This document shows, piece after piece, positions 11,680 to 21,587 of a stretch of 64,000 nucleotides of DNA. The notes under the pieces are model-generated. The model was not told where the DNA came from, searched no databases, and worked only from the letters and a program-made list of their open reading frames with translations. The DNA comes from Dryocosmus kuriphilus (lineage: Eukaryota; Arthropoda; Insecta; Hymenoptera; Cynipidae), in NCBI GenBank assembly GCA_038277395.1, contig CM076197.1, positions 25,493,057 to 25,557,056 on the forward strand, in the 5' to 3' direction. The number at the start of each line of letters is the position of its first letter. Positions within the stretch are counted from its first letter, which is position 1. The position numbers were made by a program, and so were the translations under genes.

Positions 11680-12253
11680 ATGAAATTTGAAGAGAGTCGG
11701 TGTTTTGATTGCCGATCGGACGATCGATGCTTGTCATGTTTCCCGCACTCTCTCTCACTCTTTTAGGTCTGGTATTTCTTAATTCTATGGTAACAAATGG
11801 GAGCGCGTATTATGTGCTGACATTCATTCCTATAGATTTTAATTTTAATTTCTTTTAATTTATACGAGGATCTTAACTTGAATATACGTGTAATTTCTGT
11901 AATCTAAACGGCGAAGTCTTACTTTTCTTGCCGTTTATACTTATCGTACTAGTTCCTGGATCGCTAGTTCTTGACAATGATTAACATTGAATTTACTTCT
12001 TAGACTTATGGCGAGATTTTAAAATAAACTGAGAGTTAAAAATAGGGACATAGCACCGGCGAACTTTTTTTTTTATATTTCAAATTTCTTATAAATTTAG
12101 GAGTCTTGAATAATAATGTTTATTTTGAAATAGATTGTAATAACTTCGTTTTTTTTAGCTGGAAAAGGGATTCTGAAAAAATCGTACAGAAGTTGGAGGA
12201 ATTAATAACTTTATTCCCAGTATATTGTACAACTATTAATTCTACTCTATTTT

Positions 12254-12487
12254 CTATTCACTATCTTGCTGTTCGAGCGCCCAATTACTGCACGAAATAG
12301 GACGACATCTATCATAAAAGCAGGGAATCCGATAATTATTGCGGCATCTTGCGCAAGTGATAAACGCCGTATTTTTGCATTCGCAGGGATTTTTTAAAAC
12401 ATCTATCGCAAAGATAACTTCGTTCACGTTCATGAATGATGTCCTGTCATCGCATAATTTGGCCGCAAACCACACGTATTTTAACAT
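12254..12487 (-). CDS. Cysteine-rich small protein frame in the element's unique centre
   Basis: I do not recognise this product. The 77-residue frame starts MLKYVWF, is hydrophobic at first, and then shows a tight cysteine cluster: CEC, a TCARC pair, and PCFYDRC with a further Cys close behind. The spacing is CxC-x7-C-x2-C-x7-C-x4-C-x4-C, which could bind metal or form disulphides. The frame is open a little upstream of the ATG to a stop about 12 codons earlier. It lies almost exactly in the unique centre between the long inverted repeats, where a transposon or captured gene would sit. It may equally be an exon of something larger or chance. Confidence 0.3.
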   Translation of the reverse strand: MLKYVWFAAKLCDDRTSFMNVNEVIFAIDVLKNPCECKNTAFITCARCRNNYRIPCFYDRCRPISCSNWALEQQDSE

Positions 12488-12828
12488 GCTACACGTCTCA
12501 ATGAATAGCCATAGAATGAGTCACTGCCTGTGGGGTATGATGAAGTCCGATTTTTCACAGAAGTGCAATGAAATAACAAACAGTGACTTTTATGTATAAA
12601 AGTATACATATAATGAAATACACATAAACTTGTATAATAAGAATTTATTTGCAATGTAGATAACGTAAATTATGTGATTGAAAGAAAAGTTTACTCCTGT
12701 ACGATTTTTTCAGAATCCCTTTCCTCGTTAAAAAAAGAAGTTACGACAATTGATTACAAAATAAACCTTATTCAAGACACCTAAATTTGCAAGAAATGTT
12801 AAATATTTGAAAGAAAAGTTCACCGGCG

Positions 12829-12890
12829 GGATTCGATCCAGCGATACCGCACTTACGAAGCAGGACTCTTACCGCTGCGCCACGCACTCG
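12829..12890 (-). repeat. tRNA-like segment in the right TIR
   Basis: Inverted copy of the left segment, with the same perfect A box TGGCGCAGCGG and a better B box (GGATCGAATCCC) 32 bp after the A box. Arms do not pair as a cloverleaf, so it is a promoter-like relic and not a tRNA gene. Confidence 0.6.
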
Positions 12891-13070
12891 TTGGGTTTTC
12901 GCTACCGCAGAACGCAAATGAACACACTGAAATTTCCATTAATTAATTTCTCGGAAGCGGTTGAGAAGCACATCTTACTACTTACACCTGTGTCATTCCT
13001 GGTGATGATCTACAGGTTTACTAAAGATGGATCGAATCGGTGACACATGCGTCGTAGCCTCCCCTTGTCA

Positions 13071-14205
13071 GTCCTTGTCAATTAAACGAGGCATCTTCCA
13101 AGGTGACTGCTTCAGTTCATTATGGTTCTGTTTAGCCCTGAACCCTTTGAGTATGATACTCAACAACAAGTCCTGCGGGTTCAACATTATAGCGGGAGTG
13201 GCTGAATCTCAGCTCACTCACCTCCTTTACATGGATAACCTAAAGGTTTATGCTGGCTCAAAGTCCAAACTGCAAAGTTCTCTCAACATCTTACTGCAGT
13301 GTTTCAGTGACATCAGGATAAGTCTGAGCCTGGATAAACGCGGGAAACTGCATCTATCCCGTGGAGTGATGAACACTTCACTGAAAGCGGATGATCAGGA
13401 TCTGATACAGACGATGGTTGTTGGGGAGTTGTATAGGTACCTCGGTATATTGCAGGCAAGGGGACCACTCCAGTCTGAAATAAAAGAGGCACTCAAACCT
13501 ATGCTATACCTCTCCTAACATACTCGCTTGGATTAATATTATGGTCTAAAATGGACCTCGAGGCTCTAAACAGAATCATCGTCTGAACATCGGATGCATC
13601 ACGAGAGGATTTTGGATGGTCGACGGCTTTGTGACTCACAGGTTACACAGCTCCGTGAATACTTTCTGAACAAGAACAATATACAGCTCTACGACTACAT
13701 CTGTAGAGTAGACCTGTGGAGCAGCTGCACGGAAAGCACCCTCAAACACTAGATCTTCCATGCATGGACACCGATACTTCAAACATCTGGATAAAGCGGG
13801 GAGAACTCTTTCGGGAAACGGAGGGGTTCTTAATCGCTATCTAAGATGGATTAATGAACACGAGGAACTACCAAAAGCACGTTCTTAATAATGAGACGGT
13901 TATTGATAAGTGCTGCTTCTGTGGAAATCCACATGAGACAATCAAGCACATCATTGATGGCTGTACGATGCTTGTTTCGAAAAAATATAACCGTAGACAT
14001 AATGATGCTGCTGGGATTATTCACCAATATATTGCCCTAAATCTTGGTTTGCTAGAGGAGTGTAAGCCTTATTACAAATACGCCCCGGTAAGAGTCCTAG
14101 AGAATGAACATCATCTCCTCTACTGGGACAGGACTATCCTGACAGAACACTTAGTCAGACATAATCGACCGGACGTGCTCTGGTGGAACAAACGCGATGT
14201 CCATG
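13071..14205 (+). pseudogene. R4/Dong family 1, copy 2, right fragment
   Basis: Resumes at the position equivalent to 5072 of copy 1. It carries KRGIFQGDCFSSLWF (about 13090), LLYMDNLKVYAGS (about 13225, second catalytic Asp changed to Asn) and a long frame to 13518. The zinc knuckle CCFCGNPHETIKHIIDGC at 13911 is missing from copy 1. The endonuclease start RPDVLWWNKRD is near 14165. Similarity to copy 1 stops abruptly at about 14205, so the last part of the endonuclease is lost. There are frame breaks near 13520 and 13850. The two copies complement each other for reconstructing domain order. Confidence 0.8.
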
Positions 14206-15040
14206 TCACCATCTGGCTCTAATATAATTCAAAACCTCAGATGTAGGAATGTTCTTAAATATAAAAACCACATCCAAGGAAACCAAAGCATAGTCGGGCG
14301 GAATTAAATGTTTTTTAACATTCTGAACACCCTCCCTGGGGATCACATGACCTTTTAGTTGGTGGGAAGGCTTAGGGTTCTAATCGGACGAGCTACCTGG
14401 AGTAGGTGAACCAGACGGACTGTATCGTGAGATGTGGCTGCTCTGGGGAACTGGAGATCTCTGGTCTGCGGGACCCTGGCCAAGAAGCGATCCTTCCAGG
14501 GGGTAATGGCAAAGCCTCCTGGGTGTCGAGAGCGCGTATCCTCATGCCATACCGTTTAACCCATCACCAAAAGGGGACGGCTCCTAAGGGGACGGCTCCT
14601 AAGGGGACGGCTCCCAAGTAGCGAAGGAAAGAATTACCGGGCAGCTGGGGCTCCTCACAAGGGGTCTTGGAACAATGGACTTCAAATGGAGCAACTCCTC
14701 TTGCCTGACATACGGGTAAGAGGAAAAGGGGCTCCAAGAGTACCCCCTTGAACAGGGAGACAGAAAGGTCTAAGGCTCTGAAACCACAGGGCTTGAGCTT
14801 TATACACGCACAAGATGGGACTTCGTTCCACAACAGAGTGCGGGAAATGCGGTAGAGATGACGAGACATCTTTACACGGTCTATGCCAATGTCCGGGAGT
14901 TGAAAAAATTACTCTTAAAGATTACCCGCTTTGTGAATTTTTGACAAACCATAAGCTCTTAGAGTGATAGAAGAATAAGTTCTGAAATACGTGATCTCTT
15001 TAGATGATACACTAAAATTATATTCAAGATCAGAGATTAA
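14206..15040. other. Unassigned segment with GC-rich middle
   Basis: 14300-14900 is markedly more GC-rich than its surroundings and looks like the leader of another non-LTR element, but I cannot match it. The frames on both strands here are not convincing. Confidence 0.4.
14571..14615 (+). repeat. Three tandem 15 bp units
   Basis: AAGGGGACGGCTCCT is repeated three times, the third with one change. Confidence 0.95.
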
Positions 15041-15500
15041 TTAGTTATTTTTGACCCGTGTAGTAGCAATATACTCAAATCTAGAGGTAACATAAAGATT
15101 ACGGTCATTAAGAATAAGGAGCATTTTGCTTTTGTATTCAGACTTTAACATGGTAATAGTAACACTGCCTTTGTCCGCATTTAGAAAAAGAACATCAGTA
15201 TTTTCTAGTTTAAAATTCTTTACACATTCAGAATTAAGTATGGTGTCAAATTGCTGTCGATTTATAAATTTGAAGAAATAACAATCTAAAATTAGTTGCG
15301 TACATTGCTTCCTGATGTTTTTCTTATCGGAATCTAGCTTAAAAATTCCGGTTTCCATTGAGGCGAAAATGTTTTGTACTTGGAGGTAGTTAACACTGAT
15401 ATCATTTGAAGCAAATTTTGGACTCAGCGATACCAGTTTTACAACATCTTGAGGTATATCATGAGGAGTGAGATTTTTGAACCATTTTGTGTTGTAAACA
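15041..15500 (-). pseudogene. Penelope-like element RT fragment (N-terminal region)
   Basis: Read on the minus strand, the frame carries WFKNLTPHDIPQDVVKLVSL (about 15475-15416), then KKNIRKQCTQLILDCY, then LNADKGSVTITMLKSEYKSK followed by a MLLILNDRNLY block. The DKG...V...Y..K...L.D..Y pattern is the N-terminal block of Penelope-like reverse transcriptases. The frame is open for about 150 codons without the downstream YVDD region or GIY-YIG endonuclease. This is therefore a truncated insertion. The 5' limit near 15500 is where similarity-like text ends. Confidence 0.7.
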
Positions 15501-16686
15501 AGAAGACTATTGTTAAGTTTTTATTTTTTTACTACATATTCTAAAGACAATTACGCGATTTTGTACAAAGAGTTTTTCCGGAAAGTGTTCTTGCTTTGTT
15601 TTTATTTGAGTATTTTTAAAACATACATCCAAATGCAGAATCTGATACCAAATCGTTTTTTCTTCACAAAAAAGCTTAAGGCTGTTCAGTTCTTTAATTA
15701 TTCACAACAAACAATAGATACTTATTGTGAATTTTGTTTAAAAATATAAAACATTTCTTATCTTCCCACGAGTTGAAATGAAAAAAGGCGAAATGTTTCA
15801 ACCAGTGAAGGAAAAACCCGTTTTTTGTAAATAATTAGAGAACCAAAAAGCCTACAAGTTTTTTTGTAAAAATAAAGAAATGCAGCGTGGGATTCTCCAT
15901 GTGGATATTTGTTTTAAAAATTGAAATTCGAAACCTTACTTTCAAATTTTCAGGATCCTTCCACTCCTATTGACATATTTTCTTGAAACCAGCGCGCCTC
16001 AATTTTTATTAAAAAACAAAAGCAACAACAACACTTTCCAGAAAAAGCTGTCTGTATAAGCTCGCATAATTGTCTTTAGATTAGGTGGTAAAAAATTATA
16101 TTAAAAAATTAATTTGTGTCGCCTTAATCTTGCAGAAGATGGCTATTTTTGAGGCTGGGAGAATTTTTTGTTCCTACAAACTTTCGAATTTTCCGGGCAA
16201 AGGAATCACAAAAGAGAAAAATCTTAAAATATCACAAAAAAGCAAGGTGAATCTTTTGTAGAATCTTCTAGAAATTTTTATATGTGCTAATTTTGATCTT
16301 AAAATTTTTGTTTATTCATCTTCTGTTATTTCCCAGAAAAATGCGAAAGTTTTATATTATCAAAAAACCTGGCCACAAAAATAGTTTAGCCAACATAAAG
16401 CTCACAGAATGTTTTCCGTATAAGAGGAGTTTTGGCTCGGGTTTTGGTGAAAATTTACTTTTTAAATTTTTAAACAAATCGCTGACATTTTGTTTAGTTT
16501 GAATTTCTTTCAAATTTTCCAACGTATTTCGAAAGAGAACAGTAAAACTCACCGGATTGGAAAATGGAAAGCTACTTCGTGCTATTTTGAGAGAAAAAAA
16601 ATTCTATCGAATGCCTTATTAAAATTATGTGAGAAAAATATTTAAAAATATGTATGCTGGTATTCCTATAAAGTAGATACTGTGAA
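15501..16686. other. AT-rich stretch with no recognisable gene
   Basis: Frames at 15510-15749 and 16284-16502 are simply AT-rich with no known motif. No clear terminal repeats seen. Confidence 0.6.
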
Positions 16687-16688
16687 TA

Positions 16689-17901
16689 GGGTAGGGCGGG
16701 GCGATATTTTCATAGTTATCTTTTTAATGCCAGTATTTAAAATCTGCAATTCCCTGCTTGAAATTAAGTTGCTATGTATATTCTATAAACATTTTTAATA
16801 ATAATTTTATCAATATTAAGGTAAATAAGAACTAATTTGCGGTACTAGAAACAAAAATAAAAAACTAGTGCGCTTGGCTCATATCGCCCCATGCCTGGGG
16901 CGGGATGAGTCATGCAGTGGGGCGGGATGAGCCACTTAATTTAAGGACTCATTGTATATTATTTTTTAGGAGTAGGTGTTACGTATAAGCATTTAAATAA
17001 TAAAAATATATCTTACATGTATTTTCAAAGAAAAATTGGAAACTTTTTTAAGTCTGACCTTAAAAATATGAAGAAATGCATTCTGAACATATATATGGGG
17101 AATTGAAATTTGAATATTCATTAGAAATATAATAAAATTTATTGAAATTTTAACATTTTTCTTTTAAATCTCGAAATTTAGGTACTTTATGCGTAGCATA
17201 ATATTCACGAACTTAAAATTCTATTATTTTAAAATAATTTTTCATAATTTTTCTGCCTAAAGTAGATCGTGGAACACCGTGTTTGTCTGCCGCTTGACGG
17301 CAACTCATATTGCACTCTAATACAGATCGCACTGCGGCTCTCATATTTTCTTCCGACCATTCTTGTCGATTGCTTTTCTTTACGTATTTTTGCACCATTT
17401 TATTATCACAAAAGTACCAGCTCCCTACCCGGGCTACCCGATCCCGAACGTGGCTAACCTGTCTACCAAAAAGGTTATGTTGGTTTATCAAGACGTTGCT
17501 CATTCCGCCCTAGAATAGTGCCTCATTCCGCCCCGTTCAAAACTTTCAGGTAAAATCAAAATTGCACCCTTTTCTGGCTTACAATTATATATAAATCTGT
17601 CAAAAACTTAAGGTTTAATAAATACGCTATCTAAAAACTGTCGGAAAAATATCTCATGTTTGATTTTGAGTGAATCTTGGCATTTCAAACAAAAGGCAAA
17701 ATAGTAAAATAGAGGTCTCTAAACTTCGATCATGACTTAATTCCCCTTTTATACGAATTTAGGTAGATATTCATTTTTTTAAAAGGAAGTTTGATAAGGT
17801 ATCTGATATTAGCACAAAGAACAGTTACAAAAAATGTATAGCTAACGAGAAAATTAAATGGCTCATATTACCCCATACGCCCATATCGCCCCGCCCTACC
17901 C
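16689..17901 (-). mobile_element. pogo-like Tc1/mariner element, 1.2 kb, non-autonomous
   Basis: Perfect 19 bp terminal inverted repeats GGGTAGGGCGGGGCGATAT, with TA at both edges (16687-16688 and 17902-17903). Repeated GGGGCGGGATGAGYC-type motifs lie inside both ends (about 16886-16935, 17504-17545 and 17859-17895, in mixed orientation), which is typical of transposase-binding subterminal repeats. The only coding remnant is a DNA-binding N-terminus on the minus strand; the DDE catalytic part is absent. Confidence 0.9.
17213..17398 (-). pseudogene. Pipsqueak-type HTH N-terminus of a pogo/CENP-B-like transposase
   Basis: A short frame starting MVQKYVKKSNRQEWSEENM and containing AAVRSVLECNMSCRQAA and HGVPRSTLGRKI. 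This is the HTH_psq fold that opens pogo/Tigger-type transposases (helix, then QAA-HGVPRSTL recognition helix). I chose the internal Met at 17398, since family members begin MV-x-Y-x-K-K; an upstream Met at 17503 only adds unrelated text. The frame ends after KNYFKIIEF. The catalytic DDE_1 domain is missing, so the product could at most bind DNA. Confidence 0.75.
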
Positions 17902-17965
17902 TACACATGGAATAGTAGACTAGTGGAGCACCAAAGGAATGTTTCAGTTAATGTAAATAATATCA

Positions 17966-17971
<6 letters not shown>

Positions 17972-18000
<29 letters not shown>
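17972..18000. repeat. (CA)n microsatellite
   Basis: 29 bp of alternating AC seen directly, next to short TATA palindromes. Confidence 0.95.
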
Positions 18001-18001
<1 letters not shown>

Positions 18002-18694
18002 TGTATATATATACAATGGATACGAGATTGCCTAATGCCAGCCACAGTAACGTTGACCCAAGTTGAAACAGACTTTGGATTGTACTGCCGCCATCGCTCG
18101 AACCGTGAACTAAGTAAAAATAGCGCGAAATTTCAAAAATGTAGTTTATGATACAAAAGTAGCACCATATTATAATACAATGCAATAATAATAAAAATTA
18201 GTAATTGTAAAAATAATAATAATAATAAGTTAGAATAACATCACATCTATTTATATGAAAATATTGAATCGGATGAGTCATACCTGAAAGACAAATTAAA
18301 TTAAAGAAAATGACTATTCAGTGGTTTTAATTTTTTATGAAAGAAAGTAGGGTAGAATACATACGTATAATAAAATGAAATTAGATTCACATTCTAGTTT
18401 CACTAAATTTATTAGACTTGTTACAATTTATATGCATAATTATAATTTAAAACCTGTGGCATGATATAAAATTGTATTCTCAAGAGTATCCTAAAGAGAT
18501 TTAATACAAAGTTGTACACAAATTGTCATTCACTATTACAATATAATATATTCTACAATATTGTATATCTATATTATGCAATTAATTATACATTTTCTCC
18601 AATACAGAGGTTGAATGCAAAGTTTTATAAAAATTATAATGTATCATTGCAATACAATATATGTATATTACAATATTATATACATATATATAAA
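18001..18694. other. AT-rich stretch with a degenerate local duplication
   Basis: Blocks at about 18505-18590 and 18612-18709 share TGCAAAGTT/ACAAAGTT, ACAATATAATAT and TATTATGCAATT text, suggesting an old tandem duplication. No gene. Confidence 0.5.
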
Positions 18695-18709
18695 TATATT
18701 ATGCAATTC
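18695..18709 (+). repeat. Target-site duplication, left copy
   Basis: TATATTATGCAATTC is repeated exactly at 21588-21602 and brackets the LINE plus mariner. Confidence 0.9.
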
Positions 18710-19268
18710 GGCTTCCGTTTCCGGCGCTGATAGTGATAGGACGGGTGTAGGAATTTGAGCGATCGTTTTGGCTTTGGAGGTGAATAGGTGTTGTGTGAGG
18801 TGAAAAAAAGGGTTGTGAGTAGAGTTATGGCAGTTGGTATGTGGGAGGAATGAGTGGAAGGGTTGCGGAAGGTGGAAGAAGGGAAAAAGTGAGAAAAAAT
18901 TGTGCATGCTGAAGAGTGAGGTTAGGTTTGAAGTTAGTTATTTAGTTACGTTAGTTAGTTAATTTGGTGGACAGAGAGTAGGGTAGTTAAGTTGTACGAG
19001 ACTGGGAGACGGATGGTGAGGTAAGGTTTGGTTATTGTTAATTACTACTGTCTTTTTGTGTGGAAATAGTGCGAAGGATAAAGAATAGGTGAGGGGAGCG
19101 TGGGGAGCGGAGCGAGAGGTTAATAAGTGGTGCGGGAGACCAGTGGGTAAGGTAGGAGATTAGCAGGCCACTGGGTAACAGGCCGATTACGAGGAGACCA
19201 AGGCAACAGAGCGCTAGAGGGCAATACGTGCCCGAAGAAGGGAATTAGAGACTGAGACTCAGTGTGCA

Positions 19269-20333
19269 ATGAATGAAGTGACGAGCCGGGCAGATGGGGC
19301 TAGTGGGGGCGACGCAGAGAGGTTAGAGTTTGGTAAGTCAATTGATAAGGTGTTAGAGTTAAATAAGGCCATGGATAAGGCATTAGATAAGACAAAAGAC
19401 ACAATGGAAAATATGTTCCGAGGGTTAGAGAATGTAGTGTGTAGAGGGCTAGCAGAAGAGAAGGAACATGGGAGGGGAACAGAGAGGAGATAGTCATAAA
19501 GATAAAAGAGAAATGGGAGAAATGGGGAAAGTTCTGGAAGAAAGAGAAAGAAGAAGTGTGGCAAAAATTAGAGAGGATGGAGGAGGGACAGAGAAAAAAG
19601 CAGAAAGAGGGGAGAAAGGTAATAAGGTAGGTAGAAGAGAGGGTACGTAACTTAGAATGCAGAGATGAACGTGAAGAGAATCGTGAGGAAATAGGTAGAG
19701 GGGACGAGGAAGAGGGAGATGTGAACTTGAGAGAGGAGAATAAGAGAATGAAAAGTAGAGTACGTGGGTTAGAAAGGAAAATGGAGGGGTTTGAAAGAGA
19801 AAAGAAAAGGAGAAATGTCGTTATAAAAGGATTGCAAGTAGAAAGCGAAACGGGAAAGAAGGAGGTAGAGAAACTTTTGAGGAGCATAGGGGCAAATGTC
19901 AAGGTGCAGGAGATAAAGGGGGTGGGCAACAAGATAGGAGGAAAAGCGAGGATGTACGTAGTCAAACTGGGAAGTGAATTGGAGAGATGAGAGAGGTAAT
20001 GAAGAAAAAGAAGGTGCTTAGGGGAAGAAAAGAAAGAATTGATGAAGATATGACATGGAGGGAGAGAAGGAAAAGATGGTTAATAGGAGAGAGGGCTTGG
20101 GCGGAGAGGAGAAAAGGGAATAGAGTTTGGTTTGGGAGAGACATGTTGTGGGTGATGAGACGGTGTGGATATGGGACGAAGAGAGAGAGGACTTGAAATT
20201 AGGTGAGCAGTCTCAAGATAGAAAGGGACCAGAAGTGACTAAGAACAGAGTAGAAGCGCCGCGGTTTGCGAACGAGATAAGAGGAATAATGTGCGGAGAA
20301 GGGAAAGAGAGTGCGAAAAAGGGATTAAAGTAG
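19269..20333 (+). pseudogene. LINE ORF1-like protein (coiled coil plus nucleic-acid-binding region)
   Basis: The start ATG at 19269 opens MNEVTSRADGASGGDAERLE. A long Lys/Glu/Arg-rich coiled coil follows in three frames (19269-19493, 19468-19650, 19721-19990), with KRRNVVIKGLQVESETGKKE at about 19805, the RRM-like entry block of many insect LINE ORF1 proteins. A terminal block with MTWRERRKRW and RRKGNRVWFGRDM (20050-20145) is also typical. In retrotransposition ORF1 binds element RNA and acts as a chaperone. At least three frameshifts break it (near 19490, 19650 and 19985). Family assignment is from motif memory. Confidence 0.65.
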
Positions 20334-20420
20334 TTTTTTGGAATGTGCTAGGGATGGATGAATAAATTGGAAAGGCTGAGAGAAAGAGCAGGTCATACAG
20401 GGTAGAGAAGAGCCAAAATG
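20330..20420 (+). pseudogene. First codons of the LINE ORF2 endonuclease
   Basis: The text VVFWNVLGMDE matches the FWN(V/I)xG entry motif of APE-type endonucleases. It is followed by an early stop and unrelated sequence. The rest of ORF2 is deleted and the element resumes in its 3' untranslated region. Confidence 0.5.
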
Positions 20421-20679
20421 ATTCGTATAAAGGCAAAAGGAAAGTCAGTAGAGTCGAGGATTAATGTACCATCAATAGAATGGAAATGGCGAGAGGAAAC
20501 GGAAGCCCAAGGTCTTGAGCGACAGTGCGTAGATTTAAATTAGAGATTAAGAAGTTATGTACATATAGGATAAGGTAGGAATAAGTATTTGTAAAATCTG
20601 CGCTGGATGTAAAGATGTGATGATTATGTAATGACTCTCAAACCCGTAAAAGGGAGAGAGTATAAATAAACGAATGATA

Positions 20680-21587
20680 CGAGGGCCTACCCAAAAGAAA
20701 CCGAACTACTTTTGTACAAAGTTATTATTTTGATTTTTCTACAAAAAACATTTAATCTCCTTCAAAGTACTCTCCATTGGAGACAATACACTTATCTAAT
20801 CTTTTATTCCATTGTTCGAAACATTTTTTAAATTCCTCTTTTGTGATGCTTGACAGCGCCTCCGTCGTTTTTTCCTTCACTTCAGCTACGTCCGCAAAAC
20901 GCTTTCCTTTCATGTCCCTTTTCATTCGGGAGAATAAAAAAAAAGTCACAGGGGGCTAAATCGGGTGAATAGGGTGGGTGAGGAACAGTGGCCATGCTAT
21001 TTTTGGTCAAAAATCGGCGCACAGAAAGAGCTGTGTGAGCAGGGGCGTTGATGTGGTGGAAAAACCAGTCCCCCGACTGCCACAAATCAGGCCTTTTCCG
21101 TCGTAAACTGTTGCACAACTTCTTCGATGGTCCTTCGTCGATCTTCCAGGATGATTTCACGAATTTTTTCAACATTTTCGTCGGTTCCGGCCGTCGAAGG
21201 ACGTCCAGAGCGAGGTTGATCGTCAATTGACATTTCCCCACTTTTAAAACGAGAAAACCACTCGAACACTTGAGTTTTTCCCATAGCATCATCCTTGTAG
21301 GCCGTTTTTAACATTTGAAGAGTTTCTGTGCCCGTTTTCCCGATCAGGAAGCAAAACCTCACGTTGGCACGCTGATCACGAAAATCAACCATCACAAAAA
21401 ACGACGAGCGCGCAAAGCAACAGTCACAAAAAAAATTACACACACCAAATGCAACCTTACACAGTGATAGCAGTTGGCATACTAACTGGTGAAAAGTGCC
21501 TCTACACGCACCTACCGACAAAAACCCGGTACTACAACAACTCCGCTTCCCACAACATCAGTTCGGTTTCTTTTGGGTAGGCCCTCG
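20680..21587 (-). mobile_element. mariner element, 908 bp, internally deleted
   Basis: Perfect 28 bp inverted repeats begin CGAGGGCCTACCCAAAAGAA. TA duplications sit at 20678-20679 and 21588-21589. Full-length mariners are near 1.3 kb; this copy lacks roughly 0.35-0.4 kb from the middle of the transposase gene. Confidence 0.95.
20752..21392 (-). pseudogene. mariner transposase, deleted in the middle
   Basis: Translation from the Met at 21392 gives MVDFRDQRANVRFCFLIGKT, then FEWFSRFKSGEMSIDDQPRS and GRPST, the mariner HTH region. After the IIEDRRRTIEEV block the protein jumps in a shifted frame to LRRKRPDLWQSGDWFFHHIN and NAPAHTALSVRRFL, then YSPDLAPCDFFF, the third-Asp region of the DD34D triad. 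The C-terminus ends KRLDKCIVSNGEYFEGD. The WVPHEL-like linker and the first catalytic Asp are lost with the deletion, and a second frameshift lies near 20945. Inactive. I prefer the Met at 21392 over the upstream Met at 21521 because mariner proteins start just before this block. Confidence 0.9.

Larger units (their letters stand above)
10734..12055 (+). mobile_element. Probable solo LTR, 1.3 kb, inside the left TIR
   Basis: It starts TGTCACG and ends CATAGCA (TG...CA). It interrupts sequence that is continuous in the matching right TIR, and is flanked by CTGG and CCGG, a one-mismatch 4 bp duplication. AATAAA is at 12023-12028 and a TTTTATA box near 11530. There is no coding capacity. The interruption is certain because the other arm lacks it; the identity as a solo LTR is inferred from termini and signals. 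Confidence 0.55.
10486..13070. mobile_element. Long-TIR DNA element with tRNA-like inverted repeats
   Basis: The outer ends are inverted copies: TTACAAGGAGAGGTTACG on the left and, reverse-complemented, TGACAAGGGGAGGCTACG on the right. Similarity (roughly 80% by eye) runs from 10486 to 10738, jumps the LTR-like insertion, and resumes at 12056-12205; it pairs with 12680-13070. Each arm is about 400 bp. Each carries a Pol III-style A box (TGGCGCAGCGG) and B box (near GGATCGAATCCC). The unique centre (about 12206-12670) holds a small minus-strand frame. It splits a family 1 R4/Dong copy. A long clear target duplication is not visible, so the superfamily is unknown. Confidence 0.75.
18710..20679 (+). 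mobile_element. LINE (APE-type non-LTR element) with ORF2 internally deleted
   Basis: The element has a G-rich leader (18710-19268), an ORF1-like coiled-coil gene, a few codons of ORF2 and a 3' tail ending AGTATAAATAAACGAATGA. A related 3' end (TCAAACCCGTAAAAGGGAGA) is present in opposite orientation at 36535-36560. A 15 bp exact target duplication flanks the unit. The roughly 3 kb ORF2 (endonuclease plus RT) is gone, so the copy is dead. Confidence 0.8.

Noticed and set aside
10670..12890. Two functional tRNA genes in inverted orientation
   Set aside because: A and B boxes are present but acceptor and T arms do not pair; better explained as a SINE-like head.
14406..14869. Frames on both strands over the GC-rich segment
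   Set aside because: No motif; length is expected from composition and the 15 bp tandem repeat.
19259..19965. Minus-strand 101- and 221-residue frames opposite the LINE ORF1
   Set aside because: Ser/Phe/Leu-rich shadows of a purine-rich coding strand; the plus strand shows ORF1-type motifs.
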